A stretch of DNA of 64,000 nt from Butyrivibrio sp. AC2005 (GCF_000424145.1 NZ_KE384137.1:186001-250000), one strand, 5' to 3'. Shown: positions 16,047 to 25,237, counted from the stretch's first letter. A program made the numbers and translations. Notes: generated by a model not told the origin, from the letters alone.

Positions 16047-19000
16047 ATGATCCAAAAAACTGCTACAGTATGCGATTTAGCAGAACTTAGGCAATCACTA
16101 CCGGAATTAGTTGATTATTTCGAAAACCAGGATTACAAGGATGGTGTAATCGAGGTATTTGTTGGAAATATCCCGGAGAATGATGTTCCTGAAATATTAA
16201 AACTAATAAATAATAGTTTTCCAAAAATGAAGGTTATTGGCTTTTCTGTTGCGCAGCAGGCTTTACTTCTGCAAATGGACAGTGCCATAGTAATCAGCTT
16301 TACGGCCTTAAATATGTCCAAGGCAGAGCCTTTTTATAAGGAAATAGATACAAATAATCAATTCTTTGTAGAAGACTGTTTAAACTATGCAAAGGAACTC
16401 AATGAGCATTTGAAGACATTGAAAAATGTTAAAGCCATAGAGATATATTTTTCTTATTTAAAGTCCAGTGCTGCAAAATTCCTTGAAGTTTTAACCGAGG
16501 GACTTGAAAATATACCTGTCTTTGGTGCTATTGCTGCCGGAAATATAGCTGGTGAGGTTAAAAACTTTATCACTATGGGTAACGAAGATTCATTTGTTAT
16601 TAGTGGGGAAGATTTTAATCTTGGAATCTCCGGAATGATTTTCTCAGGTGAAGAATTATATGTATATGAAGAATATCTTTTTGGCTGGGAACCCCTTGGA
16701 AGATATATGGATATAAGTGCCCAGGCAATTACTGATAAAGGAACCACAGTTATAAGCTCAATTGATGGTATGAGGCCTGTAGATGTATTTAAAAAATATC
16801 TGGGAGTTGAAACAAATGATTATTTCATACAAAACCTGGGAGAATTTCCTATAGTACTGGAGCGTAACGGTTTACTTATCGGACGAACACTTTCAGGACT
16901 GGGAGCTAAAGGTGAAGTTTATTTAAAGGGTGATGTACTTGAAGATGAGAAGATAAGGCTATCTTATGCTGAAGCAAAAGAGCTTCTTAATGATACAAGA
17001 AAAGCAGCAAACAGAATGGAAGCTTTTAGGGCGGAAAGGCTTACGCTTATTATCTGTGGAAACAGATTTAATTTCCTTCAGGATGATTACATGATGGAAA
17101 TAAATTATTATAGCGAAGGACGTGAGGAGAAGCCCAATGTAATTATAGGCATGGGTGAAATATTTATGCATGGTGGTAAAGGCGGGGTCCTTAATTCTGC
17201 ACTTGTTGCAGTCGGTATGAGGGAGGGACTTAAAAGTGAAGAAGCTATTCCTGTTCTTACCACCAGACAGACACATAGCTACGATGAAATAATCCCCCTT
17301 TCTGAGAGACTTTCACATTTTTTAAAAGCAATGACTAAAGAATTAGAGGAGTCAGCTCAGGATGCAGAAGCAGCAAACAGAGCAAAAAGTGAATTCTTAT
17401 CAAATATGTCACATGAAATAAGAACACCTTTAAATGCAATGCTTGGATTGGATGAAATGATTTTAAGAGAATTTGATGATCCACAATTGCAGGAGTATGC
17501 TCATGATATAAAATCAGCCGGTAATACACTTATAAGCATTATAAATGATATTCTTGATTTCTCGAAAATTGAAGCCGGAAAAATGGATATAATTAATGTA
17601 GATTATGATTTCTCATCTGTATTAAATGACATTATTCATATGGCAATGCCTAAAGTGGAATCAAAAGGTCTTACTTTTATTCCGGAGATGGATAAAAATA
17701 TGCCTAGTGTCATTAATGGTGATGAAATTAGAATAAAGCAGATAATTACAAATCTTTTATCAAATGCCATAAAGTATACTGAAAAGGGAACTGTAACCCT
17801 ATCGGTTTTTTCTACTAAAACATCTGAAAACACTGCAGAATTTCTTGTATCGGTTAAAGACACCGGTATAGGCATAAAAGAGGATGAAATAAATAAGCTT
17901 TTCGACGCTTTTCAGCGTGTTGATGAAGAGAAAAACAGAGCTATTCAAGGCACCGGTCTTGGACTTAACATTACTAAAAAACTCTTAAATCTGATGGGGA
18001 GTGAGCTTAAAGTCAAAAGTGAATATGGTAAAGGAAGTGAGTTTTATTTTATCATCAGTCAAAATGTAGTTAAGTGGGATCCTGTAGGTGATTATATGGA
18101 ATCCTATAAAAGGGCACTTTTTAATAAAGAAGCCTATAAAGAAAAATTTGTAGCACCTGATGCAGAAGTGCTTGTAGTTGATGATACTCCCTTAAACATA
18201 TCGGTATTTAAAGGACTTCTGAAGAAAACTCTGGTAAACATTGATGAGGCTGAAAGCGGAAAGCAAAGTTTGGAAATGACAAGAAAAAAGAAGTATGATC
18301 TTATTTTTCTGGATTATAGAATGCCACAGATGGATGGTATAGAAACATTACAAATTCTGCAAAAAGAAAAAGATAATCCCAATAAGGATGTTCCTGTAAT
18401 ATGTCTTACGGCTAATGCAATTTCCGGAGTAAGAGAGCAATATATAAAAGCAGGCTTTACTGATTATCTGACTAAACCAATTATGTCCGATAAATTAGAA
18501 GCTATGATGATAAGCTACCTGCCACAGGATAAAGTAAGTACAGAAAAAAGTAATACCACGAATGAAGATAATGAAAATACGACAATTTTTCCTGACTGGT
18601 TATATAAAGCCAAAAACATAGACAGGTATGAAGGTCTGAAAAACTGTGGGTCGATTGATATATATATGGATGCTGTCAAATCGTTTACAAATTCGTATGC
18701 AGAGAATAATCAATTGATCAACAGATTTTATAATGATAAAAACATTAGTGATTACACAGTAAAGGTTCATGCTCTTAAGTCCTCAGCCAGATTTATTGGT
18801 GCCATAAGACTTGCAAAGCTTGCAGAAAGCCTCGAAATTGCAGGAGATAATAAAGACCTTGAAGCTATAAAAAAGGATACAGAAAAGTTATTATCCTTGT
18901 ACAAAAATGTTTTTGATGACTTAAAGCCTGTAATGGAAATATCAAATGAAAAAGTTCTTCCTGCCATAGAAAAAAGACAATTTACAGACGCATTATCTAC

Positions 19001-19169
19001 ACTAAAAGAACTTTCTTTTTCTTTTGATTACGATGGCATAAAATATATATTGGATAGTCTTAATGAATATAAAATTCCTGATAAAGATAGAATTTTACTT
19101 ACAGAGATAGAGGGAGCATTAAGGCATGCAGACTGGGAAAAAATTAAAGGTATATTGGAAGAATTCTGA
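16047..19169 (+). CDS. FIST-domain hybrid sensor histidine kinase with receiver and Hpt domains
   Basis: A 1040-residue phosphorelay protein with no membrane segment. Order: FIST sensor (about 30-235) and FIST_C (about 240-410), thought to bind small ligands; HisKA with phospho-accepting His456 in MSHEIRTP; HATPase with N box NLLSNAIKYTE, DTGIGI and GTGLGLNI; receiver with Asp756 (FLDYRMP) and Lys in LTKPI; Hpt with His908 in VHALKSSAR; then a C-terminal tail of about 70 residues ending IPDKDR...DWEKIKGILEEF. All relay residues are present, so a full His-Asp-His relay is plausible. A tandem-receiver gene follows 24 bases later and is the likely final acceptor. The second module at 53.5-57.4 kb is paralogous but split. 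Confidence 0.92.
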   Translation: MIQKTATVCDLAELRQSLPELVDYFENQDYKDGVIEVFVGNIPENDVPEILKLINNSFPKMKVIGFSVAQQALLLQMDSAIVISFTALNMSKAEPFYKEIDTNNQFFVEDCLNYAKELNEHLKTLKNVKAIEIYFSYLKSSAAKFLEVLTEGLENIPVFGAIAAGNIAGEVKNFITMGNEDSFVISGEDFNLGISGMIFSGEELYVYEEYLFGWEPLGRYMDISAQAITDKGTTVISSIDGMRPVDVFKKYLGVETNDYFIQNLGEFPIVLERNGLLIGRTLSGLGAKGEVYLKGDVLEDEKIRLSYAEAKELLNDTRKAANRMEAFRAERLTLIICGNRFNFLQDDYMMEINYYSEGREEKPNVIIGMGEIFMHGGKGGVLNSALVAVGMREGLKSEEAIPVLTTRQTHSYDEIIPLSERLSHFLKAMTKELEESAQDAEAANRAKSEFLSNMSHEIRTPLNAMLGLDEMILREFDDPQLQEYAHDIKSAGNTLISIINDILDFSKIEAGKMDIINVDYDFSSVLNDIIHMAMPKVESKGLTFIPEMDKNMPSVINGDEIRIKQIITNLLSNAIKYTEKGTVTLSVFSTKTSENTAEFLVSVKDTGIGIKEDEINKLFDAFQRVDEEKNRAIQGTGLGLNITKKLLNLMGSELKVKSEYGKGSEFYFIISQNVVKWDPVGDYMESYKRALFNKEAYKEKFVAPDAEVLVVDDTPLNISVFKGLLKKTLVNIDEAESGKQSLEMTRKKKYDLIFLDYRMPQMDGIETLQILQKEKDNPNKDVPVICLTANAISGVREQYIKAGFTDYLTKPIMSDKLEAMMISYLPQDKVSTEKSNTTNEDNENTTIFPDWLYKAKNIDRYEGLKNCGSIDIYMDAVKSFTNSYAENNQLINRFYNDKNISDYTVKVHALKSSARFIGAIRLAKLAESLEIAGDNKDLEAIKKDTEKLLSLYKNVFDDLKPVMEISNEKVLPAIEKRQFTDALSTLKELSFSFDYDGIKYILDSLNEYKIPDKDRILLTEIEGALRHADWEKIKGILEEF

Positions 19170-19193
19170 ATGCATGCGCTAGGAGGGAAGGCT

Positions 19194-19949
19194 ATGAGCA
19201 ATACGTTACTTTTAATCAGTAGTGGTTCGACATTTATGGTTGATGCTCTTACAAAAAGTCTTAAAGATGTTGGCATTGAAGTATTAAGAGCAGCACCCCA
19301 AATTAACGAATTAGAAAAATTCAAAGATGATCCTCCTGTATTTCTTTTTTATCTCGGAAATTATCTGGAAGATATAAAAGATGTTCTGAACTATATTAAA
19401 GATATGTGTATTGAAAAAAATAAAACATTGTACACAATCGGTGATATGAGTGAGTACAGCATTTTAACAAGTATTATTCCCGAATATGTAATTCTGGGCC
19501 ATCATGAGAGGCCAATAAATACAAAGGAAGTTGCTTCTAAAATGTTAGAAATACTTTCAGTAAATGAGTCTTTGTCAAAAAGAAAGACGATACTTTTGGT
19601 CGATGATGATCCGACATTTCTGACGCTTGCAAAAACATGGCTGGAAACAGAATACAATGTAATTATAGTAGGCTCCGGGGTACAGGCAATAACTTATCTT
19701 GCGAGTAAACGACCGGATCTTATACTTCTTGATTATGAGATGCCAATTACAGATGGACCTACAGTACTTGAAATGATAAAAAGCGAAGAAACAACTGAGG
19801 ATATTCCTGTAATTTTTCTTACAGGAAAAGGTGACAAAGAAAGTGTCATGAAGGTTGTTTCTTTAAAACCTAATGGGTATCTGTTAAAGACTCTGAATCA
19901 ATATGAATTATTGAAAGCAATACGAGAATTCTTTGAATCAATTGATTAG
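19194..19949 (+). CDS. Pseudo-receiver plus receiver protein without output domain
   Basis: A 251-residue protein with two receiver-like halves. The first (about 5-122) has the fold pattern but lacks the acidic pocket, and Gly replaces the expected phosphoacceptor in FYLGNY. The second (about 131-250) is a complete receiver: LVDDDP, Asp180 in LLDYEMP, FLTGKGD and Lys in YLLKT, though the usual Pro after Lys is missing. No DNA-binding or enzymatic domain follows. The start at 19194 has aggagg seven bases upstream; the ATG at 19170 touches the previous stop. It is a paralogue of the protein at 53544-54287. It probably receives phosphate from the preceding kinase and acts by protein contact. Confidence 0.85.
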   Translation: MSNTLLLISSGSTFMVDALTKSLKDVGIEVLRAAPQINELEKFKDDPPVFLFYLGNYLEDIKDVLNYIKDMCIEKNKTLYTIGDMSEYSILTSIIPEYVILGHHERPINTKEVASKMLEILSVNESLSKRKTILLVDDDPTFLTLAKTWLETEYNVIIVGSGVQAITYLASKRPDLILLDYEMPITDGPTVLEMIKSEETTEDIPVIFLTGKGDKESVMKVVSLKPNGYLLKTLNQYELLKAIREFFESID

Positions 19950-20038
19950 ACAAAATAAAGTATGAAAGTTAAAGCCAGCTTAATATGCCTAGCTTTTATT
20001 TATAGAATACAGATTTTATGGCATGGAGAGCAGAATAT

Positions 20039-20074
20039 ATTACTTCGTTAAATCTCTCTTTAACGAAGTGTAAT
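20039..20074. other. Hairpin in the region downstream of the receiver gene
   Basis: A perfect 11-pair stem (20042-20052 with 20059-20069) has a six-base loop tctctc and no T-run on either side. It lies between convergent genes. It may help mRNA 3' ends, but its role is unknown. Confidence 0.5.
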
Positions 20075-20146
20075 GTGCCTATATTGATAAGTAACGGGAA
20101 AATAACAAATAATTGGTATCATACAGATAATTAGCTCAAATTATAC

Positions 20147-20180
20147 ATAAAAATTGCAGGAGCCAATAGTTGACTCCTGC
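20147..20180 (-). terminator. Terminator of the secreted transglutaminase-like gene
   Basis: A seven-pair GC-rich stem (20156-20162 with 20174-20180) is followed on the minus strand by aattttt. Confidence 0.8.
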
Positions 20181-20212
20181 AGGATAATAATAAATCTATT
20201 TCTAATCAGAAA

Positions 20213-21952
20213 TTAGTATGCTCTGTACTTATAAACAGAATTCTTGCCGCCTACTTTCTTAAGTCTCTTAACAAGCTTCTTGTATTTTCCAAAGCTTGAA
20301 GCCTTAACAAGGAATAATGTATTATCATTAGCTGACTTAAATGCATCTTTTGCAAAAGTATCAAGAGCGAATCCCTGATTTTCTACGCGAACAAGCTTAG
20401 ATTTTCCGGAGAATGCTGACTTACCAACTTCAGTTACGTATGCACCGATCATAACTGTCTCAGCTTTTTTGCATTTCTTGAATGCATTGTTGCCAATCTT
20501 TGTTACCTTGTATGCCTTACCACTAATAGTTACTGTTGAAGGAATTGTAATGTTTCTTGCATTAACCTTGTTGCATTTTACAAGAGTAGCTGTATCATCA
20601 CCTGTTACCTTGTATACATACTTTGCATCAGCAGAATTATCATTGTCGTTAAGTGTGGCATTAAAGTTTACAGTTGTTCCGGCACCATTGTTTGAGCCAT
20701 CGTCAAAGGTGAATGCCATGCTTACTGCTCTGTTCTGACCGTTGCCGCCTCTACTGATAGTGATATAAGGATGCGCAGGTGTCCACTTATCAGCCTCTGA
20801 TGTGAGTCTGAATGCACTGTCTTCAGGTAATGATATTACGCAAGCCTTAAGCACAGGGCTTATATTTGTCATAAGACTACCCTGTACAAATGCAGGAACT
20901 ACATTAAATGTCTTCTCATTAGATGTAATAGTTGTACGTGTGGTTGTATTATCAGAATTCAAAACAGCTAAGGTATAATTCTTACCAGAGTACATAACAT
21001 CTTCATCGTACTGCTGAAGCTTCTTATTTGTATCGCTGTGTTTACCCTTTGAATCACGAAGCTTTGTAGCGTAGTTAACTCTTGTAAGGTCAAAATTCTT
21101 CATGCTTGCTCTTGAAACATTAAAGCGGTTATAAGTAACAGTACCCTTCTTTACTTTATCGCAAGCAGGGATATCAGTCTCATACCACTGTTTACCAAGC
21201 TTAACCTGATTCCAGCATCGTTTTTCATTGAAAAGGATATCGTTCTGAATATCACATTCGTCAAGAAGTAATGAAAATGCAAGTGCATATCCCTGTGATG
21301 AAGCTCTATGAGTTACCAATGCACCATAAGCAGTATTTTTAAGATCCTTATTGTCGATACCAACATTTGCATAGGTTACATTATCAATAATCTTGCTGAA
21401 GCATTCAAGCTCCTTGGTAAATGCTGCTGCATCAACATCGATGTTATTTATTATCTGATTTACTGCTTTCCTAAGAGATTTTTTCTCAGCAGAATAGTCA
21501 TTATCGCCGGTTTTCTTAAGATATGCAAAGCAGCTGTATTTGCCCTCACTATTCTTAATATAAACAAATTTCAGCTCTGCCATTGCACCTGCAATTTCGT
21601 AAGGATTGCTGTAAATATATGCACGTCTTGCATATTTGAGATCATCATTTGAGAACTTCTTCTTCTCATCAGCGCCTGTATACATTGTATAGAAGCCTGA
21701 AGCTTCAAACTCAGCCTTATTTGCTGATGTAACCTCAATGTTAGCATCCTTGATTCTTGTATCAAGATACTGATAAGCATTGAAAATTTTCTTCTGATTT
21801 TCATTAAGTGCATCCTCAACTGCGGATGTAGCAGCCTCTACAGTAATGGGCTCTGATGCAACAAATGAAACAGGAACTACAGATACAGCAACAGCTGCTG
21901 CAAGAAAAACTGACTGTAAACTTTTGCAAAGTTTACCTTTTGAATTGAACAT
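20213..21952 (-). CDS. Secreted protein with a degenerate transglutaminase-like core and C-terminal LRR_5-like repeat
   Basis: A 579-residue exported protein with a signal peptide ending near VEAA (about residue 41) and no wall anchor. The central part (about 180-285) follows the transglutaminase-like layout but with changed active-site positions: ASSQGYALAF stands where active proteins have G-x-C-x-G-Y-A, and RCWNQVKLGKQWYETD where they have HAWN...WYxxD. The catalytic Cys and His are thus replaced by Ser and Cys. The C-terminus (about 465-560) resembles BspA-type LRR repeats (ITIPSTVTISGKAYKVTKIG, NNAFKKCKKAETVMIG). A non-enzymatic adhesion or binding role is likely. ggagg precedes the ATG. 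Tandem 11-bp repeats mark its promoter. Confidence 0.75.
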   Translation of the reverse strand: MFNSKGKLCKSLQSVFLAAAVAVSVVPVSFVASEPITVEAATSAVEDALNENQKKIFNAYQYLDTRIKDANIEVTSANKAEFEASGFYTMYTGADEKKKFSNDDLKYARRAYIYSNPYEIAGAMAELKFVYIKNSEGKYSCFAYLKKTGDNDYSAEKKSLRKAVNQIINNIDVDAAAFTKELECFSKIIDNVTYANVGIDNKDLKNTAYGALVTHRASSQGYALAFSLLLDECDIQNDILFNEKRCWNQVKLGKQWYETDIPACDKVKKGTVTYNRFNVSRASMKNFDLTRVNYATKLRDSKGKHSDTNKKLQQYDEDVMYSGKNYTLAVLNSDNTTTRTTITSNEKTFNVVPAFVQGSLMTNISPVLKACVISLPEDSAFRLTSEADKWTPAHPYITISRGGNGQNRAVSMAFTFDDGSNNGAGTTVNFNATLNDNDNSADAKYVYKVTGDDTATLVKCNKVNARNITIPSTVTISGKAYKVTKIGNNAFKKCKKAETVMIGAYVTEVGKSAFSGKSKLVRVENQGFALDTFAKDAFKSANDNTLFLVKASSFGKYKKLVKRLKKVGGKNSVYKYRAY

Positions 21953-22025
21953 ATTAAAGCCTCCCTTTTCTCATAGATGCTTTTTTTGAAAAAGCAACTT
22001 TTTTCATACTTTATTTCATATCGAA

Positions 22026-22060
22026 ATTATATCTTAATATGTCCAACAAATGTCCAACAA
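22026..22060 (-). promoter_or_regulatory. Promoter with tandem 11-bp direct repeats for the secreted protein gene
   Basis: On the minus strand, TTGTTGGACAT is repeated exactly and without a gap (plus-strand 22050-22060 and 22039-22049), then TATAAT follows (22031-22026). No good -35 element fits, so the repeats could be an activator site spaced by one helical turn. Confidence 0.6.
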
Positions 22061-22081
22061 TATTTTCAATTTTATTATCAA

Positions 22082-24550
22082 TTATTGCGAATTATTGTTT
22101 GCCAGCTTATTCTGTAGCTCCATTATCTGATTTACTATTGGATTTTCGCTATCAAAATAGCGTACATACCCATGAAGTGAATTTGCCTTCTGCTGTAATG
22201 TTTGTGAATGACTCCATATAAAAATTACAGATTTACCCTTTCCGTTCTTTGCTTCCTGAATAAGGTTAGCAGCTGCACTATTACCATCAAAGGCAACTAC
22301 CATGGAAGGTCTTCTCTCAAAAATTTCATAGTTAAAGCTTTTATATATACCCATTCCTTCTGCTTCAGGTGAAACGCGTATTATTACACCGGCCGCCATT
22401 AGTTTATCCTTCTCATGCCTGGATATAAGAGCAGGAACAACGGCATATATCTTAAAATTCTTTTTGTTATTCTCTATAAGATATTTCTCATAGCCTGATA
22501 TTTTATGCCCAATAACAAAGCATACTTCATCAGGATTAAGAAAATCCATTAGCTTGTCCAACTCACATTGTCCGTCAGGTGTAATTCTTGTCGCGCGTTT
22601 TTCAGTGTTAAAGCTTCCTCCCAGTAAAACAATGGGAAAACGATCCCAGGTAATTTCTGAAATTTCATCTTTAAGCTCTTTATTTGCATCAAGTCTTTTC
22701 TGTTTTCCTGATGAGTCTTTCGATATTTTTACAGTCTTCATTTTTTCAAGAAGGACCTCTTCCATATCCCTGTTCTTTACAAGTGAAATGAAAGCCGCTT
22801 TCTTATCTGAATATGCAATCTGCCCCTCTTCTATTATGCTATTCTCTGCTTCCTTCATAAGCTCAAGATCATCATCCGATAGCTCGAGCATCTTTTTTAA
22901 AGAGAGCTCTTCATCAATTGAATTAGTTCCGTAAAGAGCTGCACCATCTGTCCCCTGAACACAGCGTATTCCCTGCTTGAGGTAATATTTTAATGGATGA
23001 TCTTTTAATGAATTCAGGTTATTCAGCCTTACATTACTGGTAAGCTGGAACTCCAGGACAACATTATTATCCTTTAATTGCTTAATTACTTCCTTACCCT
23101 TTTGAGATCTGGGACTATAAGTATATAGACCATGTCCCAGCCTCATTTTGGGCATGGTTTGTCCAGGCAATAAACAATCTTTTACACATGAAATGCTGTG
23201 CGCAATATTATCCTTCAAACTATCGTTTTCACCGGCGTGAACTCTTATAACAAATGAAGGGTCTATTGCTGCAAATTTCACCAGTTCCTTGAAAACAGGC
23301 TTCAAGGTGATAATGTCATTAATTTCCTCACCAACAAAATCGCAGCCTGCCACATAGGGATCAAGAAATGTTGCACGTAGGACTTCAAGATTTTGTTCAA
23401 GATAATCAGAGGGAGTTACCGCATCCTTAACTATCGTTAATGGAATTCGCCTCATTGCCGCCAGGAATCTGATCATTACGCCTGTTTCCTGGTAAATCTT
23501 TGGCATTACTTCATGAACCTGCTTTAGCATTTCAAGTGATTCATATTTTTTTACCAGGGTCGTATCACTTATTTCGGCATAGCAAACACCCTGCTTTTTA
23601 TAATTTCTTGCAATCCACAAAAGCTTATCCTGAAAAATTGTATTATTGGAATAATCAGGATTTTCCTTATCTTTCAGCATTTGTAGTAATGTATTTTTCA
23701 CATCAATATCCGGTATCTGACTTATATTATTAAGATTAATCAGTTCTTCACTTTCTCTTGCTTTACAAAAAACATATCTGTAAAGATATACCTTCTCCAG
23801 ATTTGTGAAAACAGCCTGACCATCTTTTATTACAGCAAGTGAACCTCTTATCTTAACAATATTCATTTCCGCATTATCAAGATTATTTAGAATCAGGTCG
23901 GCAAAATTTATGAAAGTATTATCATTAATTCTTCTGTCAAGATATTTACCCTGCAGGCCTGAGGTTACAAATTGACGTGCCACCTTAGCACGTTGTTCAA
24001 GAAGACGCTTTTCCTGTGCATCAGTAAGTTTTAAGTCAAGCTTCCTAATATAATATAAGGGATATCTGATTTGGTGATATATTCCAAGTGCGATAAGAAC
24101 ATCTCCGGGTAGATTTCCATTCATGTGAGTGTGAAGATCTGCTCTGAACTTAATGTCCTTTTTTATCTGAGTTTTGAAAATCGTTTTAGAAAGATCAAGC
24201 TGATAATTCTTGGTCTGGCTCATAAGAGTCTTGGCTATAGCAGGTATTGTTGCTTTTAAATCAACACTGCCATCGGGGAAAATGCTTGCAACCTCAATAT
24301 CTCCCAGCGTAAACACATAGGCTTCAAGATTTGAGGAATCGACAAAGCAGGGTACCTCTCCTTTAATAACAAGCATACCATCATCATTCTCGGAAAGTGG
24401 CAGACCACATATAGTCGATAAATTCCTTATAAGATTCCCCGTATGATGGTTAGGTGTTGAAAGTACATAGAATAATTTATCCAGGTCTTTATAAAGGCTT
24501 ACAATAATATCCTTTTCGGTATCCAGGAAAAAGCATGTAAAATAAGTCAT
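22082..24550 (-). CDS. Adenosine-deaminase-like protein fused to a SLOG-like nucleotide-binding domain
   Basis: An 822-residue protein. An N-terminal region of about 135 residues is unassigned. The middle is an amidohydrolase barrel of the adenosine/AMP deaminase family: metal HxH at His140/His142 (LHTHMNG), His438 and Glu441 in VHAGE, His473 in GHG, Asp535 in GTDGAALYGT. The second Asp of the usual TDDP is Gly here, which may shift substrate choice. The C-terminal part (about 635-785) has IVLLGGSFN and MVVAFDGNSAAANLIQEAK with GKSVIFIW, resembling SLOG/DUF2493 Rossmann-like nucleotide-binding domains; this part is inference. The ATG at 24550 follows aaagga; it is 48 bases behind yfbR on the same strand. 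Confidence 0.75.
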   Translation of the reverse strand: MTYFTCFFLDTEKDIIVSLYKDLDKLFYVLSTPNHHTGNLIRNLSTICGLPLSENDDGMLVIKGEVPCFVDSSNLEAYVFTLGDIEVASIFPDGSVDLKATIPAIAKTLMSQTKNYQLDLSKTIFKTQIKKDIKFRADLHTHMNGNLPGDVLIALGIYHQIRYPLYYIRKLDLKLTDAQEKRLLEQRAKVARQFVTSGLQGKYLDRRINDNTFINFADLILNNLDNAEMNIVKIRGSLAVIKDGQAVFTNLEKVYLYRYVFCKARESEELINLNNISQIPDIDVKNTLLQMLKDKENPDYSNNTIFQDKLLWIARNYKKQGVCYAEISDTTLVKKYESLEMLKQVHEVMPKIYQETGVMIRFLAAMRRIPLTIVKDAVTPSDYLEQNLEVLRATFLDPYVAGCDFVGEEINDIITLKPVFKELVKFAAIDPSFVIRVHAGENDSLKDNIAHSISCVKDCLLPGQTMPKMRLGHGLYTYSPRSQKGKEVIKQLKDNNVVLEFQLTSNVRLNNLNSLKDHPLKYYLKQGIRCVQGTDGAALYGTNSIDEELSLKKMLELSDDDLELMKEAENSIIEEGQIAYSDKKAAFISLVKNRDMEEVLLEKMKTVKISKDSSGKQKRLDANKELKDEISEITWDRFPIVLLGGSFNTEKRATRITPDGQCELDKLMDFLNPDEVCFVIGHKISGYEKYLIENNKKNFKIYAVVPALISRHEKDKLMAAGVIIRVSPEAEGMGIYKSFNYEIFERRPSMVVAFDGNSAAANLIQEAKNGKGKSVIFIWSHSQTLQQKANSLHGYVRYFDSENPIVNQIMELQNKLANNNSQ

Positions 24551-24598
24551 GGCAGATCCTTTCAAAATCAGACACAAAAAATATTTACTAATAGTACA

Positions 24599-25192
24599 TT
24601 AGGACAGTTCATCAAGAGTTTTTCCGTAAGGCTCAAGGAAATCATTCATAAAATCTTCTACCTCAGGAAGTTCTTTTTTCATTTTATCAAGGGATTTAAG
24701 TGTGCTTTTTTCAGCTGTACGAAACTCGCTGTTACCGGAGTTCTTTTCTTCTATGCACTTAATTAATGCTGAGAGCTTATCTGCAGCCTTTACAAGCCTT
24801 CTCATATACATCTCATCTTCGCCATCCTGCGCCTTAAAAATGCTCTCGAAGGCAGGTCGGAGATCTCCGGGAAGTTTATGAAGCAGCTGAACATCAGCTA
24901 TCGCTTCTACCTGCTTATAAGCATTTTTCAGATCCTCATTATAATATTTCACCGGTGTCGGCATGTCTCCGGTAATAATTTCGGATGCGTCATGATAAAG
25001 GCCGATCAAGGCAGCCTTTTCAGCATTCAGATTTTTGTTATACCGAACATTTGCAATTACACATAGAGCATGAGCAATCATTGAGACCTCAAGTGAATGC
25101 TCACTTAAATTTTCAGGCCTTGAATTTCGCATAAGAGCCCATCTCTCAATATATTTCATACGTGATATTGTAGCAAAAAAGTTGTAAGCCAT
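24599..25192 (-). CDS. yfbR: YfbR-type HD-domain 5'-deoxynucleotidase
   Basis: A 197-residue HD-superfamily phosphohydrolase. It closely follows E. coli YfbR: SRMKYIERWALMRNSRPEN, SEHSLEVSMIAHAL with the first metal His, LYHDASE with the HD pair, TGDMPTPVKYYN, and the distal AADKLSALIKCIEE with metal Asp. YfbR removes phosphate from deoxynucleoside 5'-monophosphates. The ATG at 25192 matches the family N-terminus (MAYNFFATISRMK), but there is no clear ribosome binding site because a terminator-like hairpin ends nine bases upstream; an in-frame TTG at 25213 is an alternative. The deaminase-SLOG gene follows on the same strand, so dAMP to deoxyadenosine to deoxyinosine is a possible path. Confidence 0.88.
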   Translation of the reverse strand: MAYNFFATISRMKYIERWALMRNSRPENLSEHSLEVSMIAHALCVIANVRYNKNLNAEKAALIGLYHDASEIITGDMPTPVKYYNEDLKNAYKQVEAIADVQLLHKLPGDLRPAFESIFKAQDGEDEMYMRRLVKAADKLSALIKCIEEKNSGNSEFRTAEKSTLKSLDKMKKELPEVEDFMNDFLEPYGKTLDELS

Positions 25193-25200
25193 AATGTGAC

Positions 25201-25237
25201 AAAAAAGGAGCAAACATTTCTGCTTTGTCTGCTCCTT
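25201..25237 (-). terminator. Terminator or attenuator hairpin before yfbR
   Basis: On the minus strand a 12-pair stem with one G-U (25237-25226 with 25216-25205) is followed by six T. It sits after the cytidylate-kinase-like gene and just ahead of yfbR. Confidence 0.8.

Noticed and set aside
22082..24550. CRISPR-associated deaminase (Cad1-like effector)
   Set aside because: The protein lacks a visible CARF domain and there is no repeat array or cas gene in the window.
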